The notes below the pieces were generated by a model. The model worked only from the letters and a program-made list of their open reading frames with translations. It ran no database searches and was not told where the DNA came from. This document shows positions 6,423-14,913 of a DNA stretch of 21,466 nucleotides, in pieces. The position numbers were made by a program, and so were the translations under genes. The DNA is from JBFGFG01 sp041627475 (GTDB lineage Bacteria > Actinomycetota > Nitriliruptoria > Nitriliruptorales > Nitriliruptoraceae): positions 1-21,466 of the forward strand of contig JBFKQZ010000022.1 in assembly GCA_041627475.1 (NCBI GenBank), in the 5' to 3' direction. How positions within the stretch are numbered: position 1 is the stretch's first letter; each line of letters opens with the position of its first letter.

Positions 6423-7925
6423 GTGGCGATCGAGATCACCCCCGCCCTGTCGTACGACGACGTCCTGCTGGTCCCGCAGGCCTCCTCGGTCCTGCCGCGC
6501 GACGTCGAGCTGTCCGCGTCGCTGCACGAGCGGATCCAGCTGAAGCTGCCGGTGCTGTCGGCGGCGATGGACAAGGTCACCGAGGGCGAGCTCGCGATCG
6601 CGCTCGCCCGCCAGGGCGGTCTCGGCGTCATCCACAAGAACTGCTCGGTCGAGAAGCAGGCCGCGATGGTCGAGGACGTCAAGCGCTCCGAGTCCGGCTT
6701 CATCTCCGACCCGATCACGCTGACCGCGGACGCCCCCGTCGGTGAGGCCTACCGGCTGATGGCGAGGTTCAAGGTGTCGGGCTTCCCCGTCACCGACGAC
6801 GCCGGCCACCTCGTCGGGATCGTCACCAACCGGGACCTGCGCTTCAACCCGCCGGCCAGCGACCAGGTGTCGCAGTACATGACCAGCGACGGACTCGTGA
6901 CCGCACCGGTCGGCACCACGCTCGCCGGTGCCCAGGAGCTGATGCAGGACCACCGCGTCGAGAAGCTGCCGATCGTCGCCGAGGACGGCACGACGCTGGT
7001 CGGGATGTTCACGTTCAAGGACATCGAGAAGATCCGGCAGTACCCGCACTCGGCCAAGGACGACCGGGGTCGCCTGCTCGCGGCCGCCGCCGTGGGCGTC
7101 GGTGGTGACGGCGAGGACCGCGCCGCGGCCCTCGTCGAGGCCGGTGTGGACCTCCTCGCGATCGACTCGGCCCACGGGCACTCCGCGGGCATCCTCGAGT
7201 TCGCCGCGAAGCTGAAGGACCGCCACCCCGAGGTCGTCCTGTCGGTCGGCAACGTCGCCACCGGCGAGGCCGTGCGCGCCTGCGTCGACCACGGCGCCGA
7301 CGTCGTCAAGGTCGGGGTCGGACCGGGTTCGATCTGCACGACCCGCATCGTGACCGGCGTCGGCATGCCGCAGCTGACAGCCGTGCTCGACTGTGCCGAG
7401 GTCGCCCGCGAGCTGGGCGTCGCGTCGATCGCCGACGGCGGCATCCGCTACTCCGGTGACGCGGTCAAGGCCCTCGCGGCCGGCGCCAGCGCGATCATGG
7501 TCGGCAACCTGCTGGCGGGCACCGACGAGTCGCCGGGCGAGCTCGTGCTCGTCGGTGGCCGCCGCTACAAGGAGTACCGCGGCATGGGGTCGCTCGACGC
7601 GATGCGCGCCGGCTCCGCCGACCGCTACTTCCAGGCCGAGGACACCGACGGTCCCACCGGCGGGACGATGAGCGGCACGACCAAGCTGGTGCCCGAGGGC
7701 GTCTCCGGCCTGCTGCCGTACCGCGGTCCGCTGGCAGACGTCACGGCCCAGCTCGAGGGCGGGCTGCGGTCCGGCATGGGCTACCTCGGTGCGCGGGACC
7801 TCGAGTCCCTGCACGAGCGGGCGAAGTTCGTCCAGCAGTCCGCTGCCGGCGCCCGTGAGTCGCACGTCCACGACATGGACGTCGTGCACGAGGCACCCAA
7901 CTACTCGGTCCCCGGCAACGACTGA
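6423..7925 (+). CDS. guaB: Inosine-5'-monophosphate dehydrogenase
   Basis: NAD-dependent oxidation of IMP to XMP, the committed step of guanine nucleotide synthesis. 500 residues, full length. The N-terminal barrel part starts SYDDVLLVPQASSVLPRDVEL and SAAMDKVTEGELAIALARQG; two CBS domains are inserted (about 95-150, ending VTNRDLRF, and 153-212); then IDSAHGHS, GNVATGEA, the catalytic loop GVGPGSICTTRIVTGVG with nucleophile Cys305, IADGGIRYSGD, and the flap YRGMGSLDAM (385-394). The GTG at 6423 is chosen because the family begins here (AxxLSYDDVLL) and GAGG lies 9 bases upstream. Both CBS domains and the active cysteine are intact, which favours the main GuaB (GuaB2 type) over the GuaB1/GuaB3 paralogues. 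Confidence 0.96.
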   Translation: MAIEITPALSYDDVLLVPQASSVLPRDVELSASLHERIQLKLPVLSAAMDKVTEGELAIALARQGGLGVIHKNCSVEKQAAMVEDVKRSESGFISDPITLTADAPVGEAYRLMARFKVSGFPVTDDAGHLVGIVTNRDLRFNPPASDQVSQYMTSDGLVTAPVGTTLAGAQELMQDHRVEKLPIVAEDGTTLVGMFTFKDIEKIRQYPHSAKDDRGRLLAAAAVGVGGDGEDRAAALVEAGVDLLAIDSAHGHSAGILEFAAKLKDRHPEVVLSVGNVATGEAVRACVDHGADVVKVGVGPGSICTTRIVTGVGMPQLTAVLDCAEVARELGVASIADGGIRYSGDAVKALAAGASAIMVGNLLAGTDESPGELVLVGGRRYKEYRGMGSLDAMRAGSADRYFQAEDTDGPTGGTMSGTTKLVPEGVSGLLPYRGPLADVTAQLEGGLRSGMGYLGARDLESLHERAKFVQQSAAGARESHVHDMDVVHEAPNYSVPGND

Positions 7926-7958
7926 CCCGTCGCCCTACCGTCCGGCCGATCGGCGGTC

Positions 7959-7967
7959 GGGGAGGGG
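7959..7967 (+). promoter_or_regulatory. Strong ribosome binding site lacking a standard start codon downstream
   Basis: GGGGAGGGG is the best ribosome site near the head of the ABC operon, but the first ATG/GTG/TTG in the permease frame is 33 bases further on at 8001. At the usual spacing there is an in-frame ACG (7977). This affects the start of the first permease. Confidence 0.5.
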
Positions 7968-8000
7968 CCCACGGGTACGGACGAGCTCGCACGCCTGCTC

Positions 8001-11000
8001 GTGCTGCCTCGCCTGCGGTCGCAGCCGGGTGTGCTCGTGGCGGTCCTCGCGAGCATCGCCGTCGCCGCGACCCTGCTCGCGGCCGGGCCCGTCCTGGCCA
8101 CGGCCGTCGCCGACGGCGGCCTGCGTGCCGACCTGGCAGGGGCCGCCCCGAGGGAGATCGGTGTCGAGGTCGAGGTGCGCACCTCGGCAGCGCGCGCGCC
8201 CGAGGTCGTGGCGACGCTCGAGGACCTCGTGGTGGCCCGGTTCGACGGGTTCGTCGCGCCGCCGGACGTGCTCGTCACCGCCGGCACGGTCCGGCTCGTG
8301 GGGCAGGCCGACGACGTCGTCACCCCGGTCGTGGTGGCCGACGCGGGGACGGTCGCCGAGGACCTCCTCACCCCGGTGCAGGACGGTGGCGGGGACGCGG
8401 ACGGTGCGCTCGGGGTTCGGCTGCACGAGGACGCGCTGGCTGCGCTCGGCGTCGCGGTCGGCGATGTCCTGACGACCACGGACGGCGCACGCGTCCAGGT
8501 GACGGGGACGCTCGCACCGCTCGACGCCGGCGACCGACGCTGGTGGGGCGACCCCTTCGCGCGTGACGCCGTGGTCCCCGGCGTCGACTTCACGCAGGTG
8601 GGGCCGATCTACCTCGACGCGGTGACCGACCTGCCGCGCCTGCTCGGCGACGACCCGGCCGTGGCGGTCCGGCTGCGCACCCTGCCGCTGGTCGACGAGG
8701 TCACCCCGGCGTCGCTCCAGGACCTCGCCGACCGGGCCGCCGGGCTCGCCGAGCGGGTGGACCTCGCGCTGGCGACCGGTGATGTCGCCGAGCGCTGGGA
8801 GGTCCGCGTGCCCCTGGCCGATGCGGCCGCGGCCGCCACGGTCTCGCTCGCCGCGACGCGCGCCGCCGTGATCGCCTCCGTGGGCCAGGTCGCCGTCCTC
8901 GCGGTCTACACGCTCGGGCTGGCCGGGCGCCTGCTGCGGTCGGGGCGCGAGGTCGAGACGATGCTGCTGCGGGCGCGTGGTGCGACCCCGGAGCAGCTGG
9001 GCCGCGCGGCGGCCCTCGAGGGGCTGGTCCTGGTGGTGCCCACGGTGGTCGCCGCGCCGTGGCTCGCCACCCTGGCCGTCCGCGGGCTCGAGCGCCTCGG
9101 GGTGACGACCGACACGGCGCTGTCCCTCGACCCGGCCGCGAGCCTGCCGGCACTCGCCGCAGCAGCGCTGGCCGGCGTGGCCTGCCTCGTGGTGCTCGTG
9201 GTGCCGGCCGTCACCGCGGCACGGCGGACGTACGCCGCGGCACGGGAGGGACAGGGGCGCCGCAGCCCCGTCGGGGTCGTGCAGGAGCTCGGCCTCGACC
9301 TGGCCCTGGCGGCGGTCGCGGGCCTCGGGATCTGGCAGCTGCGCCTGGCCGGGGCGCCGGTCGCAGGTCGGGCGCCGCGTGGACCGGGGGACGTCGACCC
9401 CGTCCTCGTGGTGGCGCCGGCCCTCGGACTGCTCGCCGGCGCCCTGCTCGTGCTGCGGCTCGTCCCCGGCATCGCACGCGCGGGTGAGGCCCTCGCGGAG
9501 CGGGTCCGGGGGCTGGTCGCCGGGCTCGGCGGCTGGCAGGTCGCACGACGTCCCGACGCCGTGGCACGGCCGACGCTGCTGCTCGTGCTCGGCGTCGCCG
9601 TCGGCGTGCTCGCGACCACGTACGGGACGACGTGGCGCGTGTCGCAGCGCGACCAGGCCGAGGTCGCGGTCGGCGCCGACCTGGTCGTCGAGCCCGACCG
9701 CCGGGTGACGGCGCTGCCCGACCGCGACACGGCCGCCACGCTCGAGGGCGCGGCCGGGGTCCAGCGCGCCCGTCCGGTGTGGGAGGGGCCGGTGTCGCTG
9801 GTCGCCGGCGCGCCGGGGGGCACCCTCTTCGCGGTGACGGCGGCCGACCCGGTCCTCGACGGCCGCAACGACACGCGGCCGACCATCGACGTGGCCGCAC
9901 TGGACGTGGCCCCACTGCGCGGCCTGTCCCTCCCGGACGGGGACGAACTCTCGCTGTCGACGACGCTCGCGCCCGACCCCGCGTGGCCGGCGCAGACGAT
10001 CGACATCACGCTCGTCGTGCGTGACGGCCACGGCCTCACACACCGCCTCGAGGACCGCACGGCCGGACCGGGCACCATCGAGCACCTGTGGTCGCTCGCG
10101 GCCGTCGTCCCGCCCGTGGACGTGCTCGCGGTGCTCGTGGACACGACCGCGGGTGACCTCAACGGGGTGGGGTACGCGGGGCCGCCGCTCTCGGAGGGCG
10201 TGTCGTTCCCTGCCCCGGTGCTCGACCTGCGCGTCGGCACCCCGGCCGTCGACGGCGCGGTGGTGGCCCCGTCGGGCGACTGGGTCACCGACCCGTACGG
10301 GAGCCTCGCAGCCTTCCCGCCGCAGCACGTGTCGACGGTGGTCTCGGCGGACGGCTGGGAGGTGCTCGCGACGACCGGTGTCGCCGGCCCACGCGGACGT
10401 CTCGCGACGCTCACGATCGTGCACCCGGACGCCGCCGTGCCGGACGACGAGGCAGCACCGGTGGTGGTCCATCCCGACGTCCTCGCCGCGACCGGGCGCG
10501 AGGTCGGGCAGGACCTGCTGCTCGCCACCGGGGGGTCGCCGCTGCGCCTGGCGATCGCCGGGACGTTGCCCCTCGTCCCCGGCGCTGTCACGGCGCGGCA
10601 GCCGCTGCTCGTGGACCTCGACGCCGTCGCGGCAGCTCGCTGGACCGCCGGTCGTGACCTCACCCGTCCGACCGCCTGGTACGTCGAGCTCGACGACGAC
10701 CTCCCGGCCGCCGAGCAGACGGCCATCAGCAGCGAGCTCGCAGCGGCGTGGGGGACGCCCCCCGTGGACGCGCCGGCGGTGCGCACGATCGCCGGGGACG
10801 AGGCCGCGCGTCGCGGCGACCCGATCGCCGTGGGGCTGGTGGCTGCGCTGACGCTCGGGGCGCTCGCGGCGGTCGCGCTGGCGGTGCTGGGCACCGTCAC
10901 GACCGCGGTCGTGGGCGTGCGCGAGCGCGCCGCCGAGTTCGCGCTGCTGCAGGCCGTCGGGACCAGCCTGCGCCAGCTGCGCTGGTGGCTGGCCGCGGAG

Positions 11001-11261
11001 ATCGCCGTCGTCGTCACGGTGGGGCTCGTCGCCGGCGGCCTGCTGGGGGCGGTGCTGGTGTGGGCGGTGCTGCCGACGATCGCCCTCGCGGCGGACGGCA
11101 GCCTCGCTGTCCCGGCGCCGGTCGTCGTCGTGCCGCTTCGCGTGCTGCTCGTCGTGGCAGCCGTCGTCGTCGCGGTCTTCACGCTCGTCCCCGTCGTGCT
11201 CACCCGCATCGTGGCGCGTGCGCACGTGGCCGAGGTCCTCCGCCTCGGGGAGGACACGTGA
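8001..11261 (+). CDS. FtsX-family ABC transporter permease (large, first of pair)
   Basis: 1086 residues from the first standard start, GTG 8001; it probably begins about eight codons earlier (see findings). Layout by eye: one N-terminal helix (10-32); an extracytoplasmic domain (about 33-285) holding LGVAVGD and LAPLDAGDRRWWGDPF; a first FtsX module with a helix at 289-311, the loop EVETMLLRARGATPEQLGRA, and further helices to about 545; a second extracytoplasmic domain (about 546-935); and a second FtsX module, helices near 940-968, 1000-1022 and 1040-1062, with loop RAAEFALLQAVGTSLRQLRW. Double-FtsX permeases of this kind belong to type VII (MacB/LolCDE-like) ABC systems, which do mechanical work or lipid/protein export across the membrane; the substrate is unknown. 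The stop and next start share one base (TGATG). Confidence 0.92.
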   Translation: MLPRLRSQPGVLVAVLASIAVAATLLAAGPVLATAVADGGLRADLAGAAPREIGVEVEVRTSAARAPEVVATLEDLVVARFDGFVAPPDVLVTAGTVRLVGQADDVVTPVVVADAGTVAEDLLTPVQDGGGDADGALGVRLHEDALAALGVAVGDVLTTTDGARVQVTGTLAPLDAGDRRWWGDPFARDAVVPGVDFTQVGPIYLDAVTDLPRLLGDDPAVAVRLRTLPLVDEVTPASLQDLADRAAGLAERVDLALATGDVAERWEVRVPLADAAAAATVSLAATRAAVIASVGQVAVLAVYTLGLAGRLLRSGREVETMLLRARGATPEQLGRAAALEGLVLVVPTVVAAPWLATLAVRGLERLGVTTDTALSLDPAASLPALAAAALAGVACLVVLVVPAVTAARRTYAAAREGQGRRSPVGVVQELGLDLALAAVAGLGIWQLRLAGAPVAGRAPRGPGDVDPVLVVAPALGLLAGALLVLRLVPGIARAGEALAERVRGLVAGLGGWQVARRPDAVARPTLLLVLGVAVGVLATTYGTTWRVSQRDQAEVAVGADLVVEPDRRVTALPDRDTAATLEGAAGVQRARPVWEGPVSLVAGAPGGTLFAVTAADPVLDGRNDTRPTIDVAALDVAPLRGLSLPDGDELSLSTTLAPDPAWPAQTIDITLVVRDGHGLTHRLEDRTAGPGTIEHLWSLAAVVPPVDVLAVLVDTTAGDLNGVGYAGPPLSEGVSFPAPVLDLRVGTPAVDGAVVAPSGDWVTDPYGSLAAFPPQHVSTVVSADGWEVLATTGVAGPRGRLATLTIVHPDAAVPDDEAAPVVVHPDVLAATGREVGQDLLLATGGSPLRLAIAGTLPLVPGAVTARQPLLVDLDAVAAARWTAGRDLTRPTAWYVELDDDLPAAEQTAISSELAAAWGTPPVDAPAVRTIAGDEAARRGDPIAVGLVAALTLGALAAVALAVLGTVTTAVVGVRERAAEFALLQAVGTSLRQLRWWLAAEIAVVVTVGLVAGGLLGAVLVWAVLPTIALAADGSLAVPAPVVVVPLRVLLVVAAVVVAVFTLVPVVLTRIVARAHVAEVLRLGEDT

Positions 11262-13978
11262 TGGCCGGGGTGCGGCTGCTGCTGGTGCGTTGGCGCGCGG
11301 ACGCCGGGCTGCTCGCCGTGGTCGTGGTCGTCGTCGCCCTGACGGCTGGCCTGGTCGGTGCCGTGCCGCGCCTGCTCGACCGGCTCGCGCTGGCCTCGCT
11401 CGACGCGGCGGTGGACGGTGTGACGGTGGACCGCAGCGGCCTCGCGGCCTCGTCGGTCCAGGAGCTCGGCGGTGGCACCCACGACGACGTCCGTGCGCGA
11501 CTCGACACGCTGGCCGCCGACCTCGACGCCGGCCTCGACGCCGAGCTGCAGGCGGCACTCGGCCCGCCCACGACCCTGCTCGAGACCGTGCGCTACGACC
11601 TTCGACCGCTGCCGGGGGAGCCCGCCGACGGACTCACGCGCAAGCTGACGCTGCGCCTGCAGCCCGGCATGTCGACCGCGGTGCTCGGCCTGGAGGGCGA
11701 CCTCCCGGACGGCGTCGTCGGCGACGTGGCCCTCGAGGTCGCCGAGGGCGACGAGACCGTCACCGCGACGTTCCCCGTCCACGAGTTCCTGGCGACGGCG
11801 GCCACGGCCGACGCGCTGGGTCTGGCCGTGGGCGATCGTCGCGTCGCCGTGCCCGACCCGAGCGGGCCGGTGCTCCAGCGGGTGCGCACGGCCCGCGTCG
11901 CACCGGTCGTCGTCGAGCTCGTCGGGCTGGTCCAGCTGTCGCCGCTGGACGACCCGGTCTGGTTCGGCGACCCGCGCCTGCACCGGGCCTCGCGCTTCGA
12001 CACCAACACCGGGTCGACGGTGTTCGCGACCGGGCTCGTCCCCGAGGGCGAGTCGCTGGAGCTGCCCGGCATGGCGGCGGGGCAGGTCGCCAGCGTCGAC
12101 GTGCGCTGGCCGCTGGACCGCGCCGGTCTGCTCGCCAGCGACCGCACCCGGGTCGAGCAGGCCGCCGTCGCCCTGCGTTCCGCGCCGGCACTGCTGGTCG
12201 ACCAGCCGACGTGGTCGACCGGGCTCGATCGGCTGCTCGTGACCGAGGCGGCACGACGGGCGACGGCGGTCGAGGTCCTGGGTCTGGCGGCCGTCGCCAT
12301 CACCGGCGTCGCCGGCGCGCTGCTGCTCGCCGTCGTCACGGTCCTCGCACAGCGGCGGCGCGACCACCTCGCCCTCGTCCGCGGTCGTGGTGCGTCGCGC
12401 GTCCAGCTGGTGGTGGCGGCGCTCGTGGAGTTCGGCGCGGTCACCCTCGCCGGGCTGGTCCTGGCCGTCAGCGTGCTCGCCGTGGTCCTGCCCGGTGCCA
12501 CCGACTGGACGCTGCCCATCGCCGTGGCGGCGCTGGCCCTGCTCCTGCTCGTGGTCGGGGGGCTGCGGGACGCACGTCGCCGTCTCGGGGCGCTGCTGGC
12601 CGAACGCGGCAGGACGTCCGTCCCGCCGCGTCGCCAGCACGTGTGGGACGGCCTGCTCGTGCTGGTCGCCGTCGTCGCCGTGACCAGTCTCCGACGCCGC
12701 GGTGTGACGCTCGACGGCACCGTGGACCCGCTGGTGGTGGCGGCTCCCGTGCTGTTCGCGGCGGCGGCCGCGGTCGTGGCGGCGCGTCTGGCCCCGCTGC
12801 CGCTGCGTGCCGCCGAGGTCGCGGCGCGACGGCGCCGTGGTGTCGCGCTGCCGGTCGGGCTCGCCCGTGCCGCGCGCTCGCACGGCGGCGGCACCGTGGT
12901 GGTGCTGCTCGTGCTCGGCCTGGGTGTCGCCGGTCTGGCCGCGGCGGTGCACGAGTCGCTCGTCGACGGCCAGCGCACCGCCGCCACCGAACGCGTCGGT
13001 GCCGACGTCCGCGTGACCGCGCCACCCCTGGGGTCCCTCGCGCCCGTCTGGTCGCCGCCGTCGCCCTCCGACCGCGTGGCCGAGCTGCGCGCACTGTCGC
13101 GGGTCCCGCTCGTCGCCGAGCTCACGGCGCAGCGCGTCGACGTCGTGCTGGTGGACCCCGAGGAGCTCGCTGCGGTGGGTGCGGACGAGGGTCTGGAGGC
13201 ACTCGCGTGGGACGGCCTCGGCGCCGCACCGCTGCTCGCCTCGGAGGAGCTCACCGCACTCGGCACACCCGCGCCGGGCGCGGAGCTCACGCTCGCCGTC
13301 GACGACGTCTCGCGCGTCGTGGTCGAGTTCGCCGGGGTGGTGCCCCGGGCGCTCGGACGAGACGGGACGGACGGCGCGTTCGTCCTGCTCGACCGCCGGG
13401 CGGTCGAGGTGGTGACCGGCGTCGAGGCAGGTGTCACCACACGCCTCGTCGCGACCGACGACCCGGACGCCGTCGTCGCCGCGGCCCGCGACAGCGACCC
13501 CGATGCCACCGTGCTGGTCCGTGAGGAGGTGGCGACCGCGCTGCGGACGGCCCCGCTCGCAGCCGGTGTGCGCGTCGGCTTCCTGGTCGCGGCAGCGGCA
13601 GCCGTGGTCGCCACCGCCGTGGCGCTCGTGCTGGCCCTCGTGGCCGGGGCGCCGCAGCGCCGCCGGCAGGCCGCGGTCCTGGGCGCGCTCGGCACCAGCA
13701 CGCGTGCCGTCCGCACGGCGCTCCTCGCTGAGGTCCTGCCGGTCGTTGCGGGCGCCGCAGTGACCGGGATCGCCCTCGCGGGGGCCGTTGCCGTCCTGCT
13801 CGGCGAACGGCTCGACCTGGCCCCGTTCACGGGCTCGGCCGGGCAGGTCGCGCTGGTGCTGCCACCGTGGTGGGTGGCGCTTTGGCTCGTGGTCGGGGCC
13901 GTCGTGGTGGCAGGGTGTGCGGCCGTCGTGACGCAGGGCCGCGTGGATCCGGGTGCACTGCTCCGGGAGGGGGACTGA
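11261..13978 (+). CDS. FtsX-family ABC transporter permease (second of pair)
   Basis: 905 residues, paralogous to the permease before it: same N-terminal helix (13-36, after MAGVRLLLVRWRADAG), a first extracytoplasmic domain (about 37-335) with LGLAVGD and LSPLDDPVWFGDPRL, an FtsX module (helix 338-362, loop RRDHLALVRGRGASRVQLVV), several helices to about 567, a second extracytoplasmic domain (568-766), and a final FtsX module (helix 767-795, loop RRRQAAVLGALGTSTRAVRT, helices near 822-846 and 862-890). The ATG at 11261 follows GGGGAGG with good spacing; GTG 11258 is a possible alternative. Its stop shares one base with the start of the first ATPase. With the other permease it most likely forms a heterodimeric channel; substrate unknown. 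Confidence 0.93.
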   Translation: MAGVRLLLVRWRADAGLLAVVVVVVALTAGLVGAVPRLLDRLALASLDAAVDGVTVDRSGLAASSVQELGGGTHDDVRARLDTLAADLDAGLDAELQAALGPPTTLLETVRYDLRPLPGEPADGLTRKLTLRLQPGMSTAVLGLEGDLPDGVVGDVALEVAEGDETVTATFPVHEFLATAATADALGLAVGDRRVAVPDPSGPVLQRVRTARVAPVVVELVGLVQLSPLDDPVWFGDPRLHRASRFDTNTGSTVFATGLVPEGESLELPGMAAGQVASVDVRWPLDRAGLLASDRTRVEQAAVALRSAPALLVDQPTWSTGLDRLLVTEAARRATAVEVLGLAAVAITGVAGALLLAVVTVLAQRRRDHLALVRGRGASRVQLVVAALVEFGAVTLAGLVLAVSVLAVVLPGATDWTLPIAVAALALLLLVVGGLRDARRRLGALLAERGRTSVPPRRQHVWDGLLVLVAVVAVTSLRRRGVTLDGTVDPLVVAAPVLFAAAAAVVAARLAPLPLRAAEVAARRRRGVALPVGLARAARSHGGGTVVVLLVLGLGVAGLAAAVHESLVDGQRTAATERVGADVRVTAPPLGSLAPVWSPPSPSDRVAELRALSRVPLVAELTAQRVDVVLVDPEELAAVGADEGLEALAWDGLGAAPLLASEELTALGTPAPGAELTLAVDDVSRVVVEFAGVVPRALGRDGTDGAFVLLDRRAVEVVTGVEAGVTTRLVATDDPDAVVAAARDSDPDATVLVREEVATALRTAPLAAGVRVGFLVAAAAAVVATAVALVLALVAGAPQRRRQAAVLGALGTSTRAVRTALLAEVLPVVAGAAVTGIALAGAVAVLLGERLDLAPFTGSAGQVALVLPPWWVALWLVVGAVVVAGCAAVVTQGRVDPGALLREGD

Positions 13979-14913
13979 TGGACGACGTCACGCAGGAGCA
14001 GGACCACCGACCCGTCCGGTCGCACGACGGGTCGATCCACTGCGAGGGACTGGTCAAGATCTTCAAGGTGGCCGACCTCGAGGTCGTGGCGCTCCAGGGA
14101 CTCGACCTCGATGTCGACAGCGGCGAGCTGCTCGCGATCGTCGGCGCGTCCGGCTCGGGCAAGTCGACGCTGCTGTCGATCCTCGGCGGGCTCGACGTCC
14201 CCTCGGCCGGGCGGGTCCGGGTGGCCGGGCACGACCTGCTCGCCATGGACGCCGAGGAGCGCACCACGTACCGCCGGGAGGTCATCGGCTTCGTGTGGCA
14301 GCAGACCGGGCGCAACCTCCTGCCGTACCTCGACGCGCGCCAGAACGTCGAGCTGCCGATGGCGGTCACCGGCATCGGGGCGTCGGCACGTCGTGAGCGC
14401 GCGATGGAGCTGCTGGACCTCGTCGGGCTGGCCGACCGGGCCGCGAACCGACCCGGCGAACTGTCCGGTGGCGAGCAGCAGCGTGTGGCCATCGCGACCG
14501 CACTCGCCAACGAGCCCGGGGTCCTGCTGGCCGACGAACCCACGGGCGAGCTCGACTCGGCGACGGCCGAGGAGGTCTTCGCGGTGTTCCACGCGGCCAA
14601 CCGCGACCTCGGCATCACCACGCTGATCCTCACCCACGACCCGCTGGTCAGCGAGCAGGTCGACCGCACGGTGCAGATCCGTGACGGCCGCACGGCGACC
14701 GAGACGCTGCGGCGCGAGGAGGTCGACGCCGAGGGGCGCCGGCGCCTCGTCGCCGAGGAGTACGCCGTGCTCGACCGCGTCGGCCGGCTCCAGCTGCCCC
14801 GGCACATGGTCGACGAGCTGGGGCTGCGCCGCCGTGTCCGGCTCGAACAGGAGCCGGACCACGTCGGGGTCTGGCGTGACACCAGCCACGAGGACGAGGG
14901 GGACGGCCGATGA
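13978..14913 (+). CDS. ABC transporter ATPase with AbrB-like C-terminal extension
   Basis: 311 residues, MacB/LolD-type nucleotide-binding protein for the FtsX permeases. Walker A GASGSGKST (56-64), Q-loop in FVWQQTGRNLLPYL (Gln108/109), signature LSGGEQQRV (162-170), Walker B VLLADEPTGELD with Glu187, and H-loop His220 in LTHDP are all intact. After the ATPase core (to about 240) there is an extra segment: EYAVLDRVGRLQLPRHMVDE (261-280), then LGLRRRVRLEQEPDHVGVW. This D-x-x-GR-x-x-LP...LGL...V-x-L pattern resembles an AbrB/SpoVT swapped hairpin. In this place it might dimerise, regulate, or contact DNA; none of these is shown. The stop overlaps the start of the second ATPase by four bases (ATGA). 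Confidence 0.93.
   Translation: MDDVTQEQDHRPVRSHDGSIHCEGLVKIFKVADLEVVALQGLDLDVDSGELLAIVGASGSGKSTLLSILGGLDVPSAGRVRVAGHDLLAMDAEERTTYRREVIGFVWQQTGRNLLPYLDARQNVELPMAVTGIGASARRERAMELLDLVGLADRAANRPGELSGGEQQRVAIATALANEPGVLLADEPTGELDSATAEEVFAVFHAANRDLGITTLILTHDPLVSEQVDRTVQIRDGRTATETLRREEVDAEGRRRLVAEEYAVLDRVGRLQLPRHMVDELGLRRRVRLEQEPDHVGVWRDTSHEDEGDGR

Noticed and set aside
7923..7925. guaB TGA as a readthrough or selenocysteine codon joining guaB to the permease
   Set aside because: GuaB is complete at its normal length, and the 25-codon spacer contains the operon's ribosome site; shared frame is a one-in-three coincidence.
7941..7956. GCCGATCGGC palindrome after guaB as a terminator
   Set aside because: The palindrome has no loop, so it is a poor hairpin, and there is no T-run; too short to call.
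7935..14889. Three very long minus-strand open frames (1207, 1348 and 1098 codons) opposite the ABC operon
   Set aside because: Their translations are Arg/Pro/Ser/Gly/His-rich low-complexity strings with no domain, and they lie antisense to four genes with intact motifs. Long antisense frames are expected in DNA this GC-rich.
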